Positions 34,964 to 45,404 of a DNA stretch of 64,000 bases are shown piece by piece. The stretch comes from Vicia villosa (taxonomy: Eukaryota > Streptophyta > Magnoliopsida > Fabales > Fabaceae), in NCBI RefSeq assembly GCF_029867415.1, contig NC_081183.1, forward strand, positions 51,167,133 through 51,231,132, read 5' to 3'. Both the position numbers and the translations under genes were made by a program. The notes beneath the pieces are model-generated. The model did not search any database, had not been told where the DNA came from, and saw only the letters and a program-made list of their open reading frames with translations. The stretch's first letter is position 1. The number at the start of each line of letters is the position of its first letter.

Positions 34964-35514
34964 AGGTTCAAATCACTCTTCAAATCACACCAAAACCTCA
35001 CAATTATAGGTTTTCTCTCTTCTTTCTTGAATTGCAAGTTTCAAGTTTCAAAGTGAGGTAGAAAACTCAACCTCCAAACCCTTGAAGTTATGGCCAAAGT
35101 GATGGTTCTAGCAACTCATAAACATCATATGGGATGTGTTTGAACCACTCACACACCCCAAATCACCCCAAAACTCAGATTCACTCTTCAACCTCCATAT
35201 GAACACATGATGAGCCTTATCATGCCAATTTTCATTCCAGTTCATTTCTGTCCAAATTAACACTTCCCACACCTCATATATATCACATATGAGCTATCCA
35301 AACACTCATCATCAACCTGAAACATCAGAATCATCAAGCTCGATTCACACTTAGGCTTAACTGCAGATCGGGTACCACCAACTGCTCCAGGTGTTTTCAA
35401 TTCACTCCAAGCATCCAGACACCTTCCATAATCATCATTGAAGCTATCCAGATTATTACAAAGCATCTGTAACACCTCCAGATCAAAATTCAATTCTCAG
35501 TTTGGCCGTTTTTT

Positions 35515-35522
35515 AGGTAAGT
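35515..35522 (+). promoter_or_regulatory. Splice-donor-like site AG|GTAAGT in Ogre LTR
   Basis: A perfect plant donor consensus, about 550 bp after the TATA box and preserved in the 3' LTR (61093-61100). A possible acceptor TTATAG ends at 39169, ten bases before the ORF1 ATG. Confidence 0.4.
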
Positions 35523-35917
35523 ACACTTGAACTTCAAACTCATACATACATGCATCATAAATGAAAAATTGAGTTGCCATCTTGTTTCTGCACTATCACT
35601 GATCAATAGCCCTCAATCAATTTCACAATTCATCAATCATACACGATTTCATGTTGAAATTCAGTTTTAGGGTTCTTCATGTTCATGCGAAAATTAACCA
35701 TCTTAGAACAAAAATAAATGAAATTAAAGATCACCATCATGTTCCTCGTGAAAAACCGAGTGAGATAGACCCTTTACTTGATCAAAACAACACAGTTTTA
35801 AAGATTTTCAAATTTCAGTTAGGGTTGTGTTCTTGGCGCGTTTTTTGGTTTGGAAGATTCAAATCCTTGTTTTAAAATATAATCAATTGAACGCGTGTGT
35901 ATTACAAGCCACAAGCG

Positions 35918-35972
35918 TGGCTCATTTGGCAAGTGTTTTGGTTAGTGAGAGTGAGGGCGTGGGTTCAAACCC
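35918..35972 (+). other. tRNA-like pol III A and B box sequence in Ogre LTR
   Basis: TGGCTCATTTGG (35918-35929) and GGTTCAAACCC (35962-35972) match A and B boxes; the 3' LTR copy (61496-61550) has the cleaner TGGCTCAGTTGG. No cloverleaf with matching acceptor arms is evident, so it is a tRNA- or SINE-derived relic and not a tRNA gene. Confidence 0.5.
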
Positions 35973-36460
35973 TGGCAGGACCAAACTCTATTTTTTTATC
36001 ACTTTTTTTTCTTCAATTTCTTCGCAACTTTAACTAATTATTTAACCAATCAAAACTCATCATTTTTACTTCATTTTTTGTACACTCTTTATTTAATATA
36101 TGTATTTTATGAATATCAAAAAAATCACAAAAAAAATGTTTATTTAATATGTTTTTTATTAGGTTAAAAAGGACATGTTTTTAAGTGTTTTTAAATACTT
36201 TAAATATTGTTTTTATTTGATTTTTCAAACCTAATTACTTGTAAATATTTTTGTGATCAAACCCTAATTTTTTAGGTCTTAATTAAGCATTAAAATTTGT
36301 GTTATCTTAATTAAGTTGACTTTGGTCAAAATTCAAACCGTTTTAAAACAAGCGATCACGGTTTTTTTCAAAACGATAAACCATTTCTTTTTGATTTTCC
36401 TTTTCAAAAGAAACTATTGATTAAATCTTTTTGGATTGATCAATTGATTTTCAAAATGAT

Positions 36461-36890
36461 GTGGGGCCTCTCGAATATTAGAGAGTATAAGTCCCTTTCC
36501 TTTTTCTTTGTACAGTTTTTCTTTAAACAGAAAACGTTTTTCAAAACAAAACTTTCAAACTGTTTTTCAAACGACGAAACCTGGCGTTTGTTCATAAAAC
36601 GACCAACCATGTTTTATAAAATAAAACATGGGCCTCCACATAGGTATAAGTCCCATTCCCGTACATGAAATTAGGTATTTCATTGTACACCTTTTTGTAC
36701 ATACCTCGATCAATTTGTTTTTTAACCTTGAATAACTAATCAAAAATGAAGGTTTTCTTTAAATCTTCCCAAAAATAAAACATGGGCCTCCATGTAGGTA
36801 TAAGTCCCGAGCCCTTTTGTAAATACTTGTTTACATAAGATTTGAATAAACTCAAGTGGGCCTCTCCCTGAGTATGAGTCCCGAGCCCCG
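36461..36890 (+). repeat. Dispersed direct repeats GGGCCTC...AGTCCC
   Basis: Four copies of a GGGCCTC-N(10-18)-TATAAGTCCC-type unit. The first contains a CTCTC/GAGAG hairpin. Three of the four are lost from the 3' LTR by deletion. Confidence 0.65.
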
Positions 36891-37074
36891 TGTATACAAA
36901 TGGATCATGCTTACAGGTATATTTCCTTCATAAACTCCATTATATACACACACTTTGACATATATATGTAATTGTTCATACTTGTTCATGTTTGTCCATG
37001 TTTGTTCATACTTGTTCATGTGTTTGTGTTATATATACTTGTTCAACTTAGTACAACACTAGGTTCCCCATAGC

Positions 37075-37330
37075 CTCCTATTGGGCTTCGTGCAAAGAAT
37101 CTCCCTAGTTTAGGTTAGGACATAGAGTATGGTTTCCCGGTGAAATCGCTCTAAGAGCTCAAACCAACTATACCACGCCTCCTCTTGGGCTTTGTACAAA
37201 CGACTTGTCCCTCCCATAGCCTCCTCTTGGGCTTACAATGCAAGGACCCTGGATTGTCCCTCCCATAGCCTCCTCTTGGGCTTACAATGCAAGGACCCTC
37301 GGATAGCCTCCTCTTGGGCTTCGTACAAGG
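37075..37330 (+). repeat. Direct repeats with CCTCCTCTTGGGCTT
   Basis: Five copies of this 15-bp core at irregular spacing of about 38-103 bp, two of them in near-identical 51-bp units. The short frames that cross this zone in both strands are products of the repeat. Confidence 0.8.
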
Positions 37331-37454
37331 ACCCACGGGCTTCTTATAAGCATCCCCAATATCCAAATCAAATACCCTAGGAGATTAGACATTTTTCATC
37401 TCTATGATAGGAGTATCTCTTCTATATCATCACAAACAATCAATCAATCAAATA

Positions 37455-37640
37455 ACTCTTTTTGCCACAAGGCTGGCTAATCAATCAAACCGTTTTGCCA
37501 CCATACTGGCTGATTAATCAAAGTTTTTGTCACAAGGCTGACTTCATTAAAACTTTTTCCACAAGGCTGGCTGATTAATCAAAACTTTTTTTCACAAGGC
37601 TGACTTCATTGAAAGTTTTTGCCACAAGGCTGGTTAAACA
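37455..37640 (+). repeat. Direct repeats with CCACAAGGCTGGCT
   Basis: About six degenerate units of roughly 30-35 bp, alternating CCACAAGGCTGGC...TAATCAA with TCACAAGGCTGACTTCATT. Confidence 0.8.
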
Positions 37641-38093
37641 ACAAAAACATCTTTATCATTCTAAGCGCCATAAGTGGCACAGCCCAGGGCTTATAATGAA
37701 AAGATTTCAAACAAAAATCAAACTGATTTATGTGATGATATAGATTAGATACCTCGAACATTAAGATGACATTTGTCTCTTATCCTTTGCTTCCACTAGC
37801 ATAAGTGGGAACTACGATTGCTCTGACTTTCTCAACATCCCTTTGAGAATACGTAGGCACAAGGTCGTATCCTTGGCGAGCAAAACTTCTCCCTCAAACC
37901 ACTCAAACCTTAGCACCCGTAGACCCCGAGCTACAGATGCTCTGATTCCCTCTAAGGGATATGTATGTAGAGGATCGCGATGATCTTTGCGAGCATAATC
38001 AAACAAACACCTTAGGTCCCACCTCTTTTTCACAAGAACCTCTCAATAACATGGAATGAAAAACAAAACAAAGAAACCTATAGAGTACTATAG

Positions 38094-38125
38094 ATACGTT
38101 GGGTGCTAATACCTTCCATTCGTAT
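38094..38125 (+). other. LTR-end hairpin of Ogre subfamily 2
   Basis: ATACG pairs with CGTAT, then a TT/TT internal loop, then GG(G) with CC around TGCTAATACCTT. In the 3' LTR (63287-63318) the inner stem is a full GGG/CCC. Position and loop match the hairpins of the other Ogre LTRs. Confidence 0.6.
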
Positions 38126-38353
38126 AACCAATCCTCTTACCTGGAATCTCTCCCCCACTTGTGCATTGCTTTTAGTTTTGGGCTTTGCATCTATTTTTAG
38201 GTTATTGCAACTTTTTTCCTTTTCCTCCTTTGGAAACAATAAAAAGTTTGGTCGGAACAAAAGAAAAATCATTTTTTTGAGCACTCGAGCCCAAAGAAGG
38301 CATCAGGTGTCTCATCCCGAAAAAAGATACGATTTTTCCCCGCGACAGAAAAA

Positions 38354-38372
38354 TGGCGACTTCACTGGGGAC
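38354..38372 (+). other. PBS of Ogre
   Basis: TGGCGACTTCACTGGGGAC starts six bases after the LTR end. It differs from the copy at 6389 at a few positions, as expected for a related element using the same kind of tRNA. Confidence 0.8.
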
Positions 38373-39178
38373 GAAACTTTTTATTGTTTCCAAAGAAAGG
38401 GTTAATTCTAATTGTTTTGTTTTTATTTCATCCTTGTTACATGTGTGGTTCTTTGGTTCCGATACTTGTTACAAAGTGATACATTATGGACAAATCCTAA
38501 CCCGGATTAAGTACACATAAGAATTAGGTGGAGGGTATAGTCATGTATGGCATACAAGGAGTTCAGTCCTTAAAAAGCTGGCATGAGAATCCTTCCGCTC
38601 AGTGGAGGTTCCTTGTTTGTAGTATATGTTTAGCAAGTTCAATTGCGAAGACATTATTGCTTTCATTGAACTGTAGAAGCTGAGTTGGTTGTAGAACCCA
38701 TAACCCATCCTGGCCTTATTAGGTTATGGCGCAGAAACTATTCAGGTGAAGACTTGGATTAGTTGTCATGCGGAGAGCCACACTCAGACGAGTTTTTCTT
38801 GAGAATATTGCTAGCTCACAAGTTCAGTTGTGCAAGCCGGTAATATCCGAAAGAAAAATGTAGACTCTGACGTATCAGTAGAACATGTTGTGCAGGTGAT
38901 TAATCCTAGTACTATCCCATGTTTGGTTCTCTGACCTCATGCTCGTGACGCTGGACCTTTGAACCTGTGTGTACTATGTTTGAATTACCATGTTTGTAGA
39001 ACTATGTTTGAACTACCATGTTTGCATTATCCTGTTTGCCTTACCATGTTTGTATATGTGGCATTCATGCATCAATGCATTCATACATTCATTAAAATTC
39101 ATCTTTTCAAAAAAAAACAGAATGATTTTTTCCAAAAAATTAGAGAAATTTTCCTTGCAAACATTATAGGATTAAGTT
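38373..39178 (+). other. Ogre leader between PBS and ORF1
   Basis: Non-coding; contains repeated ACCATGTTTG words (about 38988-39055) and an acceptor-like TTATAG (39164-39169). No other feature was recognised. Confidence 0.5.
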
Positions 39179-40714
39179 ATGGAGTGGGTAAAAAGGCATA
39201 CCAAGAGGTACGGTTTCAAAGCGCCTAATGTGGAAAGACTGAAAGAGTTAGCATCTTTTGTACAAGATCCTTCCGATTTTAGGAAAAGCCATGGAAAGCT
39301 TTTGCCTATCTTGAACACTCATGTTGATGAAGGACTTCTCAAAACTCTGGTTCAGTTCTATGATCCCGTCTATCGGTGTTTCACCTTTCCAGACTATCAG
39401 TTGGTACCAACCTTGGAAGAATATGCCAATCTTTTCGGTATTCCTGTGTTTGACAAAATACCTTTCAATGGTTTGGAAGCCATTCCTAAGTCACCAGTCA
39501 TTGCAGCAGGTACCCACTTGAAGAAATCTGAAATAGAAAGCAATTGGACTACCAAAGGAAACATTCCGGGTTTGACTTCGCAGTTTCTAATAAAGAAAGC
39601 CTTTGATTACATTGAAACTGGTAGCATGATAGCTTTTAAAGCTGTAATAGCCTTACTTATTTATGGGTTGATTCTGTTTCCCAACGTCAACGACTTTGTT
39701 GATATCAATGCCATAAAGATCTTTCAGATTGGAAATCCTGTTCCGACTTTGCTTGGTGACATGTATTTCTCTATTCATCATAGGAATCGCCAAGGTGATG
39801 GAATCATTGTATGTTGTGCACCTCTTTTGTACAAATGGATTGTTTCACACTTACCTAAGTCCCCTACTTTCACGGAAAACCAAGAAGGTTTGCATTGGCC
39901 TCGAAGACTTATGTCTCTTACTAATAATGATATCCACTGGTATACTCTGGCTCGCTGCGGTACTGAAATCATTGATAGTTGTGGAGAGTTCGCCAACGTA
40001 CCCCTCATCGGTACACAAGGAGGAATTAACTACAATCCGGTCTTAGCCCGACGACAACTCGGGTATGCAAATTCAGCTAAACCCATTGGTCTCGCAGTGG
40101 AAAGCTACTTCTACCAAGAAGGGGAGGATCCTCAAGGGTTGAAGACAAGAATGGTAAGAGCCTGGTATGACGTCCGAAGAAAAGAAAAAGGTGGGATAAG
40201 AAATTGCATTGCTAAGGACGCCTACACCTGTTGGGTGAAGAAAAGAGCAAGGGAGTTTCAAATGCCTTATGATTATGAAAAACCCATGTTCCCTGTGGTG
40301 TCTCAACTACCCAATGTTCCCATTAACACTGTGGAAGAGTACCAGGAGATTTTAGCCAAGATGAGGTTAGAAAAGGACTCTTGGGAAGAAAAGTTTCGTA
40401 AAACTGATGTGGAAAACAGAAAGTTGAAGAAACGAGTGAAAGATCACGAAGAAACTCTCTATTATCAAGATGGTTGGCTCATGAGTAAAGATGAGAAGAT
40501 TCGTCAGAAAGATGCCGCAATCAGGAGGTACATCAAAGAAAGCAAGAAAAATCTTGAAGCCTCGACAAGCAACGCTCCGATACCTGACAATTGGAAGAAT
40601 GTTGTTGACAAACTGAGGGCTGAAAAGGCCGAGTTGAAAGCTTACTATGGGAAAGAAATCATGAAGCTCAAGCTGCACAACGCATTTGGTTCTTCGTCCG
40701 ATGAGGATGTTTAG
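39179..40714 (+). CDS. Ogre ORF1 protein with plant-mobile-domain-like region
   Basis: An open frame of 511 codons before gag. Residues about 20-350 resemble the plant mobile domain / aminotransferase-like family, with FTFPDYQLVPTLEEYANLFGIPV, ALLIYGLILFPN, NPVPTLLGDMYFSIHHR, WPRRLMSLTNNDIHWY and GGINYNPVLARRQLGYA. From about 375 it is charged and coiled-coil-like (EKFRKTDVENRKLKKRVKDHEE), ending GSSSDEDV. Extra ORF1 genes are a hallmark of Ogre; the function is unknown. The ATG is taken as start because similarity to the frame at 7061 begins soon after. No lesion is seen. Confidence 0.85.
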   Translation: MEWVKRHTKRYGFKAPNVERLKELASFVQDPSDFRKSHGKLLPILNTHVDEGLLKTLVQFYDPVYRCFTFPDYQLVPTLEEYANLFGIPVFDKIPFNGLEAIPKSPVIAAGTHLKKSEIESNWTTKGNIPGLTSQFLIKKAFDYIETGSMIAFKAVIALLIYGLILFPNVNDFVDINAIKIFQIGNPVPTLLGDMYFSIHHRNRQGDGIIVCCAPLLYKWIVSHLPKSPTFTENQEGLHWPRRLMSLTNNDIHWYTLARCGTEIIDSCGEFANVPLIGTQGGINYNPVLARRQLGYANSAKPIGLAVESYFYQEGEDPQGLKTRMVRAWYDVRRKEKGGIRNCIAKDAYTCWVKKRAREFQMPYDYEKPMFPVVSQLPNVPINTVEEYQEILAKMRLEKDSWEEKFRKTDVENRKLKKRVKDHEETLYYQDGWLMSKDEKIRQKDAAIRRYIKESKKNLEASTSNAPIPDNWKNVVDKLRAEKAELKAYYGKEIMKLKLHNAFGSSSDEDV

Positions 40715-41025
40715 GATTTGTTTAGCTTTTTCATTTATCATTTGCTTCTGTAAGGAGCTACGCTCCAATGTTGTAACATTTTCCCATTATTTCAATAAAA
40801 GAATAGTTTGTGTTCTAATGTTTGCAAGGAAATAATCTTTAAAATATTTGAAAAAATCATAAATTTCTTTTTGCATGCATCATTCTGCATATCGAGTCTG
40901 TTGTATAGAGTCTCATCTTTTGAATCTTTCTCCATTAGATCGTCAAGCTGTCGCGTCTCAAAGTTTCTCGACCGCGTTCGCAATCAGATCACAGATACAA
41001 TACTCGTTCAAGCAGAAGAAGAGTA

Positions 41026-44000
41026 ATGGAACACTCTGAACAAGAGAATATTGAGCTTCGTGGTACAGTGACCACCCTTCAAGAAAAGTTGGAAAGTCTC
41101 ACTACTCTGGTTGACTCCTTAATGGCCGCACAGACTCAGCAGCCACCACCCAACAGTCAAGCAACAGTGACATCTGAAGTCACTACTCCAGTTTCTACAG
41201 TTGCATTCAGCATTCCATCTTTCTCCATGCCAGAAGGTTGGGGCCCGCCTTTCAGCTTTGGTGCAGGTTTCCGCCATAATTTCTCTGAGGTTCAAACAAC
41301 TACAACTGAAGCGCCTGCTACACAGGGTTCAGCGTTTATTCCACATTCAGAGGTAACTTTTTCCCAAATCACTATGGCACTTTCTCAACCCACTATGACA
41401 GTTCCTACCCCTACGGTTCACACAGTTCCTTATGGTGGGAATGAGATTTATCATGATCAAGATGATAGCACAAATCAGCGTAACCTTGTGGAAGATCTCC
41501 AAGAACAGTTCAACAAGATTCAACTGGAAGTCAAAGCTATTCGTGGCAAAGATTTGTTTGGAAAGAACGCCCAGGAGCTATGCTTAGTTCCCAGTGTACA
41601 AATACCAGCTAAATTCAAGGTCCCAGAATTTGAGAAGTACAAAGGTAGCTCTTGTCCACAAAGTCATCTCGTGATGTATGCCAGAAAGATGTCTACTTAT
41701 GCAGATAATCATCAGTTGCTCATCCATTACTTTCAAGACAGTTTGACTGGTGCCGCACTGAAGTGGTACACAGTTTTGGATAGCACCAATATTCGGACTT
41801 TCAATGACCTAGGCGAGGCCTTTGTCCGACAATACAAATACAACTCGGATATGGCTCCAGACAGAGATCAGCTCCGATCCATGGCTCAGAAAGACCATGA
41901 AGCTTTCAAAGAATATGCCCAACGATGGAGAGAAACTGCTGCTCAAATTAATCCACCGTTAATAGAGAAAGAGATGACAAAGATCTTCTTGAATACTCTT
42001 GGCCCGTTTTATTATGAACGCATGATTGCTAGTGCTCCAAGTGATTTCACCGAAATGGTAAACATGGGGATGCGTTTAGAAGAAGGAGTCCGAACCGGAC
42101 GTCTAACTAAAGAAGGTGGATCTTCAAGCGGAACCAAAAAGTTCGGAGGTGGTTTCCAAAAGAAGAAAGAACAAAGTGTTGACATGGTATCCCAAGGAAA
42201 GCCAAGAGGAAACGTCAATCGTCAACAACAGATTGCTGCTATTGCGCCAGTCGTTAATACAACACCGAATCCGGGATTTACCCCGCAGTTTCAACAACAA
42301 CAGCCTCGACAACAGGCTCAGCAGTTTAACAATAATCAGAATCGTGTGCAAAGAGCTCCACAGTTTGATCCGATTCCAATGACCTACACAGAATTGTACC
42401 CTGCCTTGATTGAAAAAGGTCTCGTTCAAACTAGAGCACCACCACCAGTACCTGAGAAACTTCCATGGTGGTACAAAGCTGAGGTCTCATGCCCTTATCA
42501 TCAAGGAGCACCTGGCCATGATCTTGAGCATTGCATAGCTTTGAAATATGAAGTTCAGAGGTTGGTTAGATCTAATCTCCTCTCTTTCAGAAATTTGAAT
42601 CCAAATGTGCAAGCAAATCCGCTGCCCAATCATGGAGGGCATGTTGTAAACATGGTGTATGGATGTCCTGGTCCATACCGAGTCTATAATATCAATTTCT
42701 CAAGAGCAGATTTGGTACAAATGCACGCCACTCTCTGTCGAGGGCAGAATTTTCGCCAGCATCACTACGGTTCCTGTAGCATATGTTGTGTAGATCCTCA
42801 CGGATGTTCGATTGTGAGAAGAGATCTCCAAGTTTTGCTAGATAATGGCACTATTCAGATCTACAGAAATAGGAATGAAGATGAAGCTAACATGATAGGA
42901 TGTTATCCGCATGAGCTTTTAGTCTCAGATATCAACTCGAAAATGCCTAAAGTTAACGTCATCGTTCCTCATTTCAACATGCCCGAGCGCATAGAAGTTA
43001 CTTACAACAAGCCAAAGATCCCTGTTGCTCCTCTGATCATTTGTCTACCTGGACCTGTTCCTTATGACTCTGACAAGGCAGTTCCATACAACTACAATGC
43101 AACAATGATAAAGAATGGACAAGAAGTTCCTTTACCTACTCTTTCATCTGTCGTGAATATTGCTGATGTGAGTCGCGTAATAAGAAGTGGACGTGTGTAT
43201 ACTCCACTACCTCCAAAGCAGCCTGTTGCTCCTGCTACCGGACAAAATCCTGTCAATACACCAGTAGGGAATCCTGTGGAAACTCCTGTTAGTAATACAA
43301 ACACTGATGTTGGTCAATCCAGTGGAACCAATGCCAACACTGACTTTGATGAAATTTTGAAGCTTATCAAAAGAAGAGAATACAAGATTGTGGATCAGCT
43401 TATGCAGACTCCTTCAAAGATCTCAATACTTTCATTGCTTTTAAACTCAGAAGCCCACAGGGAAGCCCTGATGAGAGTCTTGGATCAAGCTTTTGTAGAT
43501 CATGATGTGACTGTTGATCACTTTGATGGGATAATAGCTAACATAACGGCTTGCAACAATTTAAGCTTCTGTGATGAAGAGCTCCCCGAGGAGGGTAAAA
43601 ATCACAATCTTGCTTTGCACATTTCTATGAACTGTCAGTCAAATTCTTTGTCCAATGTGCTGGTAGACACCGGATCTTCCTTGAATGTGATGCCAAAGAC
43701 GACTCTTTCTCGCTTGTCTTACCAAGGAATGCCTATGAAGTTCAGTGGTGTAGTTGTCAAAGCATTTGATGGATCACGAAAATCTGTTATCGGCGAAATC
43801 AACCTTCCCATGACAATTGGTCCCCATACATTTCAAATCACCTTCCAGGTCATGGACATTCAAGCTGCTTATAGCTGTCTGTTGGGGCGACCATGGATCC
43901 ATGAAGCAGGGGCAGTAACTTCTACGCTCCATCAAAAGTTAAAATTTGTAACAAATGGAAAATTGGTAACAATAAGTGGAGAACAAGCCTTGATGGTGAG

Positions 44001-45012
44001 TCATTTATCCAATTTCTCTTTCATTGGTGCTGATGATGTGGAAGGAACTCAGTTCCAAGGGCTCTCTTTAGAAGATGAATCTTCCAAGAAGAAAGCATCG
44101 ATCTCTTCTTACAAAGTGGCAGTGAAAGTAATAAAAGATGGAACTACCACTGGCTGGGGGCAAGTTGTGATCCCTACCAAGAATGAAACCAGAGTAGGAC
44201 TCGGATGTTCACCAACATTCTCAAACTGCACCAAGAAGGATGAAACCCTTCGTCCGATCAAAGAAACATTCATTAGTGGAGGGTTCCTTAACCCAATTCC
44301 TCAAGAGGTTAATGTCCTTATCGAAGAATGCATCGAAGAAGGTCTACCTGATCCTGAAGAAGAATGGAAATGTTATCTCAATGACTCGGGATACATATCT
44401 CAGGAAGAACCATATCCTCCTTCAGAGAAATCCAAAGGCAAAGAAACTGAGTCTGTTCCTGCAGAGATCTGGGACACCTTGGGACAACCAAGTGGAAAAT
44501 ATGATTATATGGTGAAATACACTGCACCTGAAAGTTCAAAGATTGCGATTGAAGATATCCAACCAACTGGATGGGGAGATTCCTTTGAATATAATAGTCA
44601 ACCAGAAGAGGCTTATCAGCCCTGTCAATTTTCTCAGCAGCCTGAAATTACTGAAGGTTTCGGCTTCAATGCATCTGCCAAGGTTTATAATCCTGAAGAT
44701 GGTTATTATCACATAAACGCCATTTTTGAAGATGAAGGGGATGACGGCCCCGCAGTTGACTCAGAAAGTGTCGCTGACAATGAGTCTCTTCATCCTGAAG
44801 ACTGGGAAATACATCCTGAAAATTCTGAAGATTGTGACTCATCATATGCTCTGCAAGAAGTAGAAGAAGACCGTTTCAACTCTACAAAAAACAAGGTTGA
44901 CAAACCAGGACCTTCAAATCCTGCTCGACCAGCGGTCAATGTCAATACTGAAGATAATTCTGAGGAGAATTTTCCTGAATACATAATACACAGAGGAGTT
45001 CGTTGCTACTAG
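41026..45012 (+). CDS. Ogre gag-protease polyprotein
   Basis: 1328 codons, uninterrupted. After a coiled-coil and Pro/Thr-rich start, the gag domain covers about residues 195-370 (KFKVPEFEKYKGSSCP, LLIHYFQDSLTGAALKWY, AFVRQYKYN, ESFKEYAQRWRETAAQ-type motifs). A Gln-rich linker follows, then a Cys/His cluster CPYHQGAPGHDLEHC (C489, H492, H498, H502, C503). The aspartic protease active site is LVDTGSSLNV (Asp881), with a second-half CLLGRPWIHEAGAV. The long acidic tail carries two TGWG motifs and ends before the putative intron. Gag forms the particle and protease cleaves it. Confidence 0.9.
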   Translation: MEHSEQENIELRGTVTTLQEKLESLTTLVDSLMAAQTQQPPPNSQATVTSEVTTPVSTVAFSIPSFSMPEGWGPPFSFGAGFRHNFSEVQTTTTEAPATQGSAFIPHSEVTFSQITMALSQPTMTVPTPTVHTVPYGGNEIYHDQDDSTNQRNLVEDLQEQFNKIQLEVKAIRGKDLFGKNAQELCLVPSVQIPAKFKVPEFEKYKGSSCPQSHLVMYARKMSTYADNHQLLIHYFQDSLTGAALKWYTVLDSTNIRTFNDLGEAFVRQYKYNSDMAPDRDQLRSMAQKDHEAFKEYAQRWRETAAQINPPLIEKEMTKIFLNTLGPFYYERMIASAPSDFTEMVNMGMRLEEGVRTGRLTKEGGSSSGTKKFGGGFQKKKEQSVDMVSQGKPRGNVNRQQQIAAIAPVVNTTPNPGFTPQFQQQQPRQQAQQFNNNQNRVQRAPQFDPIPMTYTELYPALIEKGLVQTRAPPPVPEKLPWWYKAEVSCPYHQGAPGHDLEHCIALKYEVQRLVRSNLLSFRNLNPNVQANPLPNHGGHVVNMVYGCPGPYRVYNINFSRADLVQMHATLCRGQNFRQHHYGSCSICCVDPHGCSIVRRDLQVLLDNGTIQIYRNRNEDEANMIGCYPHELLVSDINSKMPKVNVIVPHFNMPERIEVTYNKPKIPVAPLIICLPGPVPYDSDKAVPYNYNATMIKNGQEVPLPTLSSVVNIADVSRVIRSGRVYTPLPPKQPVAPATGQNPVNTPVGNPVETPVSNTNTDVGQSSGTNANTDFDEILKLIKRREYKIVDQLMQTPSKISILSLLLNSEAHREALMRVLDQAFVDHDVTVDHFDGIIANITACNNLSFCDEELPEEGKNHNLALHISMNCQSNSLSNVLVDTGSSLNVMPKTTLSRLSYQGMPMKFSGVVVKAFDGSRKSVIGEINLPMTIGPHTFQITFQVMDIQAAYSCLLGRPWIHEAGAVTSTLHQKLKFVTNGKLVTISGEQALMVSHLSNFSFIGADDVEGTQFQGLSLEDESSKKKASISSYKVAVKVIKDGTTTGWGQVVIPTKNETRVGLGCSPTFSNCTKKDETLRPIKETFISGGFLNPIPQEVNVLIEECIEEGLPDPEEEWKCYLNDSGYISQEEPYPPSEKSKGKETESVPAEIWDTLGQPSGKYDYMVKYTAPESSKIAIEDIQPTGWGDSFEYNSQPEEAYQPCQFSQQPEITEGFGFNASAKVYNPEDGYYHINAIFEDEGDDGPAVDSESVADNESLHPEDWEIHPENSEDCDSSYALQEVEEDRFNSTKNKVDKPGPSNPARPAVNVNTEDNSEENFPEYIIHRGVRCY

Positions 45013-45404
45013 AAAGTTGTCGACGTTCCGAATGTTGTTCGCCGCTCAAAGTAATCACCTCGCTGTTATTTTGACCTCCTGCCTGGCCCAAAGCAGAGAG
45101 ATGTTTTATAGGGCTTTGCTTTTAAATGTTCTGCCCAAATAACTTTGTGTATAGGGCTTTGTTTTAAAAGTTTCCCTCTTTGTCCTGCCCAAGACAAATG
45201 AGTTTGTGTTTAGGGCTTTGTTTCAAAAATGAATCATAAATAAAGTGTCATTTTGAATTCCCTACATTATATGTTTTATTTTTGCTTTTTTTGGAAATGG
45301 TAATCCTAAAAAACCAAAAAAAAAAAAAAAACTTTTTCAAAAAAAATCTGCATACACTCCTGCATTCATAAATTTTCTGAAATAAATATAAATCACATGT
45401 GCAG
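45013..45404 (+). other. Putative intron between Ogre protease and RT
   Basis: Non-coding stretch with repeated GGGCTTTG...TGCCCAA words (about 45080-45220), a long A-run (45303-45345), and an acceptor-like TTTTCTG...ATGTGCAG ending at 45404. In Ogre, an intron is known to separate protease from RT and must be removed for pol expression. The acceptor is plausible; I could not fix the donor, which may lie within the gag-protease tail. Confidence 0.55.

Larger units (their letters stand above)
33380..38347 (+). mobile_element. Ogre 5' LTR (4968 bp)
   Basis: Starts TGTCATACCCC, ends CCCCGCGACA seven bases before the PBS. Landmarks: TATAAATAG (34955-34963), donor-like AG|GTAAGT (35515-35522), tRNA-like segment (35918-35972), three direct-repeat zones (36461-36890, 37075-37330, 37455-37640) and a terminal hairpin (38094-38125). 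A 17-codon frame starting MAK opens at 35090, 130 bp after the TATA box, and is too short to call. The body otherwise has no credible coding frame. Confidence 0.9.

Noticed and set aside
35910..35985. Functional tRNA gene
   Set aside because: A and B boxes are present but no paired acceptor or anticodon arm could be drawn.
37151..37380. Overlapping frames on both strands
   Set aside because: Products of the CCTCCTCTTGGGCTT repeats.
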